Shown piece by piece: positions 51,013-56,486 of a stretch of DNA of 56,486 bases. The notes below the pieces were generated by a model. It saw only the letters and a list, made by a program, of their open reading frames with translations, made no database searches and was not told the DNA's origin. The DNA is from Paenibacillus maysiensis. Its GTDB lineage: Bacteria; Bacillota; Bacilli; Paenibacillales; Paenibacillaceae. Positions within the stretch are counted from its first letter, which is position 1. Every line of letters begins with the position of its first letter. The stretch covers positions 1 to 56,486 of the forward strand of contig NZ_ASRY01000208.1 of assembly GCF_000520815.1 (NCBI RefSeq). The letters are read 5' to 3'. The position numbers were made by a program, and so were the translations under genes.

Positions 51013-51897
51013 ATGCCCTTTAAAATCTATAAAAAATACGTGATGCTGCTGGCGTTTACCGCCCCGGCGCTGATCTTTTACGCCATCTTCCTGCTCATTC
51101 CGACGGTCGGCGGCATGTACTACAGCTTTACAGACTGGAACGGTTTGAATCCGAATTACAGCTTTATCGGCTTGGGGAACTTTGTGGAGGCGCTGAAGGA
51201 GGACCCGGATTTTCTAAATTCACTCTGGTTCACACTCAAATATGTACTGGTCATGATTGTACTGCAAAATGTGCTGGCACTGGTGCTGGCAGTGCTGATT
51301 GAATCACGTACGCGCACCAAAGGATTTTTTCGGACGATATTTTTTATGCCCAATATGATCAGTACCATTATTAGCGCATTTATGTGGACGTTCGTGTTTT
51401 CCTCCGTGCTGCCGCAGATTGCTGAAAAGACAGCTATCGCCTTTTTGGGCCAATCGTGGCTGGGCGATCCGAAGGTATCTTTCCTTTCCATCATTATTGT
51501 GTCGCTCTGGAATGGTGTCGGCTATATGATGATCATTTATCTGGCTGCGCTTCAGGGTGTACCGCAAAGCTTGAAGGAGGCCGCTATTATTGACGGGGCG
51601 AACGCGTTCCAGACTTTAAGAAGTGTGACGCTGCCGATGATTACTCATGCGATTACCATCTGTTTCTTCCTGACGCTGAACGGTGCCTTCAAGGTCTACG
51701 AGGTCGTCTATGGACTGACTGGCGGAGGGCCGGGGCGCAGTACGCAGGTAATTACGATGAACATTTATGAGGAGGCGTTTTCCAACAACTTCCGTTATGG
51801 TTATGCAAGCGCCAAATCCGTTATTTTGTTCGCCATCGTGCTGATCTTCACGCTGATCCAGTTACGTGTGATGAAGAAGAGGGAGGTGGAGGCATGA
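51013..51897 (+). CDS. Sugar ABC transporter permease (MalF/UgpA type)
   Basis: 294 residues with six membrane helices. The permease EAA loop is EAAIIDGANAFQTLRSVTLP. The N-terminus LAFTAPALIFYAIFLLIPTV is typical of the family. ATG after GGAGGGGGAG. It overlaps the next permease by 4 bases. It forms the membrane channel with the second permease. Confidence 0.93.
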   Translation: MPFKIYKKYVMLLAFTAPALIFYAIFLLIPTVGGMYYSFTDWNGLNPNYSFIGLGNFVEALKEDPDFLNSLWFTLKYVLVMIVLQNVLALVLAVLIESRTRTKGFFRTIFFMPNMISTIISAFMWTFVFSSVLPQIAEKTAIAFLGQSWLGDPKVSFLSIIIVSLWNGVGYMMIIYLAALQGVPQSLKEAAIIDGANAFQTLRSVTLPMITHAITICFFLTLNGAFKVYEVVYGLTGGGPGRSTQVITMNIYEEAFSNNFRYGYASAKSVILFAIVLIFTLIQLRVMKKREVEA

Positions 51898-52721
51898 GTC
51901 TGAAAAAAGCTAATTCCTTGCTGATTACGCTGATCCTCTGCGTGGGCGCTGTAGTGTCCTTCTTCCCGATCTACATGGCGGTGATTAATTCCTTTAAAAC
52001 GCAGGGTGAGATGTTCGCATCCTTTACGTCGCTGCCGACGAAGCTTCATTTTGAAAATTACAGTCAGGCTTTTCACCAGACCCATTTGCTGAATAGCGCC
52101 CTCAATTCCACGATTATTTCTTTTATCGGCATTGGCGGTATCGTGATCTGTTCGGCGCTGGCGGGCTACAAGCTCTCTCGTACACGAGGGAAAATGAGCA
52201 GTGCGATCTTCTTCCTGTTTGTCGCATCCATGCTGGTACCGTTTCACTCCATTATGATACCGCTTACACGGATGGCGAAAAATTTGTCCGTCCAAGGCAG
52301 TACGTATGGTTTGGCGCTGATCTATATCGGTTTGGGTGTGAATATGGCGATCTTTTTATATCACGGATTCGTTAAATCCATCCCGCGTGAGCTGGAGGAA
52401 TCGGCGCAAATGGACGGCTGTAATGAGTTCCAAACGTTCTTCCGTATTATATTTCCTTTACTTCTGCCGATCACTGTCACCATTGCCATTTTGGATTTCC
52501 TGTGGATTTGGAACGACTTTTTGCTTCCGTTGTTGATGCTGACGGATGTGAATCATTACACCCTGATTCTTTCGACAAACATGCTGTTCGGGGAGTATAA
52601 CAAGGACTGGTCGCTCATTCTGGCCGCACTTGTACTGACCTCCATCCCGGTGATCCTGATCTATTCGTTCTTCCAAAAATTTATCATGGAGGGCATCGCG
52701 GAGGGAGCGATTAAGGGATAA
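51894..52721 (+). CDS. Sugar ABC transporter permease (MalG/UgpE type)
   Basis: 275 residues, six membrane helices, EAA loop ELEESAQMDGCNEFQTFFRI (EESAQMDG). It ends FFQKFIMEGIAEGAIKG, the common CUT1 permease tail. ATG overlaps the preceding stop. Last gene of the operon, terminator directly after. Confidence 0.93.
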   Translation: MSLKKANSLLITLILCVGAVVSFFPIYMAVINSFKTQGEMFASFTSLPTKLHFENYSQAFHQTHLLNSALNSTIISFIGIGGIVICSALAGYKLSRTRGKMSSAIFFLFVASMLVPFHSIMIPLTRMAKNLSVQGSTYGLALIYIGLGVNMAIFLYHGFVKSIPRELEESAQMDGCNEFQTFFRIIFPLLLPITVTIAILDFLWIWNDFLLPLLMLTDVNHYTLILSTNMLFGEYNKDWSLILAALVLTSIPVILIYSFFQKFIMEGIAEGAIKG

Positions 52722-52725
52722 AGTG

Positions 52726-52760
52726 GGAAGCCTTCCTATAAACAAGGAAGGCTTTTTTTT
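52726..52760 (+). terminator. Terminator of the sugar transporter operon
   Basis: AAGCCTTCC...GGAAGGCTT followed by eight T. Confidence 0.93.
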
Positions 52761-52765
52761 CTGAT

Positions 52766-52895
52766 TCAGCTTTTTTCTCGCCAACGTTTCAATAAAAAGA
52801 TAGCAGTAATTACAAACAAAATTGCAAAGGCTACAATGATTCACCACTGACACGACTCCGATCAGTAGGACTGTTGTTATTATTGCAATTCTCAC
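52766..52895 (-). pseudogene. Small two-helix membrane protein gene with frameshift
   Basis: From GTG 52895 the frame reads MRIAIITTVLLIGVVSVV; after a one-base shift at GTGAATCATTG the other frame reads IIVAFAILFVITAIFLLKRW, then REKS and stop. Read together they give a coherent protein of about 44 residues with two TM segments and a basic tail. It starts 9 bases after the stop of the upstream membrane gene. Either a real broken gene or a sequencing indel. Confidence 0.4.
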
Positions 52896-52904
52896 TTCGA
52901 GAAA

Positions 52905-53291
52905 TTAGCTTATGATAAAAAATAAAAGCGTAATTATTATCAAAGTTAGATATATACTAGAAATCAGTTTTCCGATTTTAGCTCCAAATTCTTTAGGATT
53001 TTTATATCCAATGATTAAACTGGGAATAAAGAAAATACTGGATAGAAAAATGGTGTAGTGAAACCGAGTATTATCAACATTATTAGACCATGTGGGCAAT
53101 CCTAAAAAGGAAAGCAACTGGTCTCCAAATATGTAATTGCCAAATTCAAAAGAAACAGCCATGCCAAGAAGAGCTAAAAGTAGTGAAAGTGTTCCCCAAC
53201 CTATTTTTTTTTCGTTTTTTCTCAACAACTTAAAGATAATTAGTAAAATTGCAATTGTTTGTATGCTGTACGTCAATATTGATAAAAACAT
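52905..53291 (-). CDS. Hypothetical membrane protein, 128 residues
   Basis: Four predicted TM helices (TYSIQTIAILLIIFKLL; SLLLALLGMAVSFEFG; HYTIFLSSIFFIPSLII; IYLTLIIITLLFFIIS). ATG with AAGGAGG 6 bases before, so clearly expressed. No family recognised. AT-rich like its neighbours. Confidence 0.78.
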   Translation of the reverse strand: MFLSILTYSIQTIAILLIIFKLLRKNEKKIGWGTLSLLLALLGMAVSFEFGNYIFGDQLLSFLGLPTWSNNVDNTRFHYTIFLSSIFFIPSLIIGYKNPKEFGAKIGKLISSIYLTLIIITLLFFIIS

Positions 53292-53350
53292 GAAGTACCT
53301 CCTTGAAGTATTCGCTATGTATTATTATATGAAGTAAAGTCGACAAACAA

Positions 53351-53388
53351 TACTGGTGACCCTTAAAGATGTGTAGGAGCCACCAGTA
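53351..53388. terminator. Hairpin upstream of the 128-residue membrane protein gene
   Basis: TACTGGTG (53351-53358) pairs perfectly with CACCAGTA (53381-53388). Weak T-tracts (ATTGTTTG on minus). It probably ends the minus-strand operon of 53544-54818. Confidence 0.45.
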
Positions 53389-53426
53389 AAAACTAATTTA
53401 CGATATTGTTACATAATGAGAGCCAG

Positions 53427-53531
53427 CTACACACTTTCGCTGTATACTATCCCAATACCTTCAAGGAAAATAACTAAACTATATGTTCCAGAGCTTTGAT
53501 TCCATGTTATACCTGCGGCAGAATCAGACGT
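53427..53531 (-). pseudogene. Possible C-terminal fragment of a secreted beta protein
   Basis: A start-less open stretch reading SAAGITWNQSSGTYSLVIFL, then EGIGIVYSESV and stop. The alternating hydrophobic/polar pattern looks like real coding sequence, but an upstream in-frame stop and missing start mark it as a remnant. Confidence 0.3.
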
Positions 53532-53543
53532 TTACTGTATCAG

Positions 53544-53822
53544 CTATTTTTTTGTTTTATTATCTCTGCCTTTTCTCCAGCCATACAGGATGCGTCCAAT
53601 AACAAGAGCAGAACCAAGCATAAGGACTGTAGTGTGCCAAGTCCACTCTTGTATGCCACTGAGAAAGACAGGAGTGATGCCTAACGCCAATCCGATCACT
53701 AATCCTATAATTGTTACTACATCAGGCGCTTTACTACCTTCTCCTTGTCTTTTCTTAAAGATATTAAATAGTATGTTGCCAGCAATGATTGCAATAAAAA
53801 GGACAAGTAAATATATATTCAT
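53544..53822 (-). CDS. Hypothetical membrane protein, 92 residues
   Basis: Three TM helices (LLVLFIAIIAGNILFNIF; VVTIIGLVIGLALGITPVFL; TVLMLGSALVIGRILYGW) with a charged loop KKRQGEGSK and basic tail. ATG with GAGG 8 bases before. It lies 17 bases after the broken gene 53840-54447 and may encode its immunity or accessory protein. No family recognised. Confidence 0.7.
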   Translation of the reverse strand: MNIYLLVLFIAIIAGNILFNIFKKRQGEGSKAPDVVTIIGLVIGLALGITPVFLSGIQEWTWHTTVLMLGSALVIGRILYGWRKGRDNKTKK

Positions 53823-53839
53823 TTAGTATGCCTCAGCTC

Positions 53840-54447
53840 TCAGTTACTTGTTACTTCGAAGTATCCGGGGTGAAAATTAATAGTTACACCTCTTCCGTAA
53901 TCGTTAGCCTTCAAACGATTTAGCACCAACGAAACTCCACTACTAAGTATCACCGATGGTACGATTGTTCCTTGCAAGCCGGGGATTGCCGCAAGAATTG
54001 CAAATACAAATACAGAGGTGTCCCTTGTGTTTTCGATGGCTGTTATTTGTTGCTTTGTCTCAGCATCCGAGAGAGTTAATGCATACCCCCACCAGTACCA
54101 ATTACCATACATATTCGTACCAATCTCTTTGTAGTTAGGGTTTGTGACAAGTTCCCCATTTTTTGTTTGCAGAATCCCATTTTTAAGTTGCTCATTTACA
54201 GATTCAACAGCTTTAGAGTAGTTAGTGAAAACCTTCTCACTCACCACAGATTTTGCGGCAGGATCAAGGACATAATGATCTCCATCCAGTTTTATGAACT
54301 TTTCAATATCCGTGATAGCATTACGTTGGAAACAAATTGATAATAGCCCACAATACCTAAGAAAATAATAACTAAAATAATGGTTAGAAGAGAGAACCCT
54401 ACGATTTTCCAATTTTTTTGTTTATAGCTATTGGGAAGGTACAACAT
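53840..54447 (-). pseudogene. Membrane-anchored protein with YWWG motif, frameshifted
   Basis: From ATG 54447 the frame reads MLYLPNSYKQKNWKIVGFSL, then a TM segment LTIILVIIFLGIVGYYQFV. At about 54335 (near AACGTAAT) the sense moves by one base into NAITDIEKFIKLDGDHYVLD, which continues to 53840. The C-terminal part contains MYGNWYWWGYALTLSDAETK, a hydrophobic Gly/Ala-type segment and NDYGRGVTINFHPGYFEV, similar in style to secreted bacteriocin-like proteins of Firmicutes with W.WG.....L motifs (resemblance from memory). Overlaps a 37-residue TM ORF by 20 bases. Confidence 0.55.
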
Positions 54448-54541
54448 GAAGGTTATTGACCACCCATAGGTTTAAAAAGAAACAGAGAATAAAGATCGCT
54501 AAAATGGCTACGACAATGATTAAAATAGTTTTCTTATTCAT
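54428..54541 (-). CDS. 37-residue single-TM peptide
   Basis: ATG 54541 lies inside the last codons of the YjcQ-like gene (8-base overlap); it reads MNKKTILIIVVAILAIFILC, then FFLNLWVVNNLHVVPSQ. Basic start plus one TM helix, no signal cleavage motif. Its end overlaps the next gene, so it is part of a tightly packed minus-strand operon. No good ribosome site; translation would rely on coupling. Confidence 0.5.
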   Translation of the reverse strand: MNKKTILIIVVAILAIFILCFFLNLWVVNNLHVVPSQ

Positions 54542-54818
54542 TTTTTAAGTTAGACTCTAAAAACTCTATACCTTTCGCAGTAATACTTATCGACAATACT
54601 TCATCCATTCCTTTTCCGTCCATTGGTGTAATATCAATTAACCCCGAACATACTAAATAATGATAAGCTAAGTGGCGTTCGGTATTTCGTTCTTGATATA
54701 TATCTCGTTTTGTACCAACTAAAGACGAACTCTCACCGCCAAACCAAAGCTGGTATAACTCTGCTAGTATATCTAATCTTAATTTTTTGCGCTCTCTCAC
54801 TTGTTCGATATCTATCAC
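54534..54818 (-). CDS. YjcQ-like winged-helix protein
   Basis: 94 residues from the GTG at 54818 (AAAGGGG 8 bases before; the frame is open to 54860). RERKKLRLDILAELYQLWFG, then ERHLAYHYLVCSGLIDITPM and ISITAKGIEFLES resemble the YjcQ family of small winged-helix proteins seen in mobile and phage-related regions. It may regulate the small-gene operon that follows it. Confidence 0.72.
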   Translation of the reverse strand: MIDIEQVRERKKLRLDILAELYQLWFGGESSSLVGTKRDIYQERNTERHLAYHYLVCSGLIDITPMDGKGMDEVLSISITAKGIEFLESNLKNE

Positions 54819-54914
54819 CTTAAAATCCCCTTTCAATAAAATGACAATAGTCAGGAACATAGATGATTACATTATCTCTAATGTTCTGACCATTGTGATT
54901 TATAAAGTTTATAC

Positions 54915-55461
54915 TTATTTCAATTCAATTTTATCTGGATCATTGGAAATAATAATTTTCGGATCATACGCTCTGGCGGTAGACCACTTTTGGATATTAG
55001 TTCCCCCTTGAGCGTGGTATATGTTTCCAGACAAGTAAACTCTATACGTTCCTTTTTGGTCAGGGTAGAATGTACGCTCATTATGTTCACCAGCACCGAG
55101 ACCGCCTCTATAATTATAGCGTACGGTGTCTACTGTTTTCCAAGAATGTAAAAAATCTTCCCTGTATTCTAAGGTCATTATTAAGTCCACCTTAGTAATT
55201 ACCTTGCCCGGATTTTTTATAGTCCCATTCAGCAAGTAGTCCTCCGTACTTCTGCACAGTCAGATCAACATAAGTGTCTGCTTTTTGCAGACTTATTTCT
55301 CCATTACCATAAGTCTCACTGGTAACAGTGGCAGGGTTATTTGACTGTAAAATACTACTACTGCTGGATTGTGTTGTTGTTTCTTGCGCTGACACTAAAC
55401 CGAATGGCGCAATTGTAAGCAATAAGACCAACACAGCGAAAACGGAAAAAATTTTCTTCAT
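54915..55461 (-). pseudogene. Secreted protein of about 165 residues, frameshifted
   Basis: From ATG 55461: signal peptide MKKIFSVFAVLVLLLTIAPF ending GLVSAQ, then a Ser/Thr linker and ISLQKADTYVDLTVQKYGGL. At about 55235 a one-base shift (GGACTACTTGCTGAATGG) moves the sense into LNGTIKNPGKVITKVDLIMT, then YPDQKGTYRVYLSGNIYHAQ and stop at 54915. The two halves join to a plausible secreted beta-sandwich protein. Family not recognised. The ribosome site is weak (GCTAGG directly before ATG). Confidence 0.55.
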
Positions 55462-55672
55462 CCTAGCACGTTCTTTTCTATTATTTGTATTACTAGACAA
55501 CCGTAACATATATAAGGAATCATTTGTATAATTTTTTTGAATAAAATGTAAATTGATACTAAAGCATTATATTACCACATTTATCCTTTCGTTTATAAAA
55601 TTTCTCTCACTAAAGGCATATATTTCTATCTTTATGAAAATAAGGATCATATGTCTTGGAGGGGTGTATACG

Positions 55673-56116
55673 TTGAATGATGCGATAATGAAAAGAGATT
55701 TAGATAGCCTAGGGAGAGTTGTCATTCCAGTGGAAATAAGAAATCGATTGGGTCTCAACAAGAACACAGAAATGGAGTTTTTCATAACTGAGAGCGCTAT
55801 TGTTATGCGTAGATTAGAAAGTGAATCATGTCTCCTATGCGGGGAAAACAAACAACTCATTCGCTTCAAAAAATCTTATGTATGTATCTACTGTGCAAAT
55901 GGCCTCAAAGGTAACCCAATCCCAGAAAATCAGCTACCCTCTACATCAGAAGATATTCAAAATGTATCTGATGCACAAATGGTTAAGCTTCTGCTAAGCC
56001 TCATGAAACAATATCCTGGTGCTTCCATGAAAACCTATGCGCAGCTATTGAAGATTTCACCAACTTATGTCTCACGCCTTAAAAGTAAGGCATCTGAAAT
56101 AGATCCCCCTAAGTAA
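55673..56116 (+). CDS. AbrB/SpoVT-type regulator with zinc ribbon and C-terminal HTH
   Basis: 147 residues from the TTG at 55673, which has TTGGAGGGG 8 bases before it; the frame runs open to 55553 without a better start. N-terminal swapped-hairpin AbrB domain (KRDLDSLGRVVIPVEIRNRL), CxxC...CxxC ribbon (CLLCGENK, CIYCANG), and a C-terminal helix-turn-helix-like segment (AQLLKISPTYVSRLKSK). Probably a transition-state regulator. The combination with a zinc ribbon and HTH is larger than B. subtilis AbrB (about 95 residues). Confidence 0.85.
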   Translation: MNDAIMKRDLDSLGRVVIPVEIRNRLGLNKNTEMEFFITESAIVMRRLESESCLLCGENKQLIRFKKSYVCIYCANGLKGNPIPENQLPSTSEDIQNVSDAQMVKLLLSLMKQYPGASMKTYAQLLKISPTYVSRLKSKASEIDPPK

Positions 56117-56135
56117 GACTAAGTGTTACAATAAA

Positions 56136-56169
56136 TGGGCGAGAGACCTCATCACAAGTTTCTCGCCCA
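56136..56169. terminator. Hairpin between the AbrB-type and Spo0E-type genes
   Basis: TGGGCGAGA pairs perfectly with TCTCGCCCA across a 16-base loop. No long T-run on either side (minus side TTTATTG). Convergent position supports termination. Confidence 0.6.
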
Positions 56170-56180
56170 ATCGGTTATAT

Positions 56181-56360
56181 TTAAGGAATCGGATTTTTTT
56201 CTCTTACATAAAAATGGCGGTTATATTGATTGATGAGTTCGTCCAGGATCATAGATTGTCTTAGTACACTGGCGTGATCGAATCCGTATTTTGCTTGCAA
56301 ATCATAGAGTTTTTGTCGAGCTTCCTCCAATTGTTGAGGAAAAATGTCGTCTCTTATCAT
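56181..56360 (-). CDS. Spo0E-family aspartyl-phosphate phosphatase
   Basis: 59 residues. ATG with AAAAGGAGGG 8 bases before. Two helices: LEEARQKLYDLQAKYGFDHA, then the signature SMILDELINQYN, equivalent to SQELDxLI of Spo0E/YnzD proteins that dephosphorylate Spo0A~P and delay sporulation. The family Ser-Gln-Glu-Leu-Asp is here Ser-Met-Ile-Leu-Asp; the key aspartate is kept. Confidence 0.85.
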   Translation of the reverse strand: MIRDDIFPQQLEEARQKLYDLQAKYGFDHASVLRQSMILDELINQYNRHFYVREKNPIP

Positions 56361-56486
56361 AATATATCCCTCCTTTTCATGTTTTTCAGTTTAGAGAAGT
56401 ATGTATAAAATTACAAAAAATAATAGTTTGTGATATTTTTTTGTATTGACCATGACGGATTGTAATATGAAGTGCGACACCTGCTG

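Noticed and set aside
1..56486. tRNA, rRNA, insertion sequences or integrase genes
   Set aside because: Scanned by eye for CCA-ended cloverleaf clusters, rRNA-like stretches and transposase-like proteins; none was convincing. A tool search would be needed for short or degenerate copies.

Overview
The window looks like a chromosomal piece of a spore-forming, low-to-mid GC Gram-positive, most likely Paenibacillus and probably the P. polymyxa group. The signs are a three-gene ger germination operon, a Spo0E-type phosphatase, a BclB-like collagen glycoprotein, an S-layer (SLH) protein, strong AGGAGG ribosome sites with many TTG/GTG starts, cre sites, and two-component/ABC sugar modules of YesMN type. 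The genus is inferred from gene content; no 16S or other rRNA/tRNA gene was seen.

Layout. 0-2.3 kb: 3' end of a trehalose PTS transporter and its repressor treR. 2.4-2.9 kb: two abutting gene wrecks (a LytTR-type regulator head and a serine-hydrolase tail). 3-7 kb: gerA-gerB-gerC germinant receptor operon (minus strand). 7-10 kb: nirBD nitrite reductase behind a promoter with an FNR-type box and an NreC-like palindrome. 10-16 kb: surface proteins (collagen-like/BclB, a 1299-residue SLH protein, a secreted tail-collar protein). 16-18 kb: a gerC fragment, and padR/padC with two overlapping PadR operators. 18-21 kb: a MFS drug exporter with a coupled 65-residue ORF, divergent Lrp regulator and HxlR regulator. 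21-29 kb: GH30 glycosidase with a cre-like site, a two-component system followed by membrane genes (pssA, dedA, psiE, AI-2E family), and an FMN reductase next to a truncated VOC gene. 29-31 kb: panB-panE with a leader peptide plus terminator. 31-34 kb: YjbR protein, then mhqN-mhqO with a convergent MhqR-like MarR regulator. 34.5-37.9 kb: SWIM/SNF2 helicase.

38-43 kb is the most unusual part. Four tandem paralogous small lipoproteins are followed by a lipase-like protein with its hydrolase at the N-terminus and an ESAT-6/WXG-like helical domain at the C-terminus, then a 90-residue WXG partner-like protein and a membrane M50 metalloprotease. This is the layout expected of a reverse-architecture type VII secretion lipase toxin with a helical partner and an array of lipoprotein immunity factors. 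The flanking sequence shows the array grew by duplication and that one copy once sat directly before a lost toxin gene.

43-52.7 kb is a carbohydrate module: AraC regulator, GH42 beta-galactosidase, YesM/YesN sensor-regulator pair and a sugar ABC transporter (binding lipoprotein plus two permeases) behind a promoter overlapped by a perfect cre site. 52.7-56.5 kb is AT-rich, with several small membrane or secreted protein genes on the minus strand. At least three of them carry single-base frameshifts. It ends with an AbrB-type zinc-ribbon regulator and a Spo0E-family gene.
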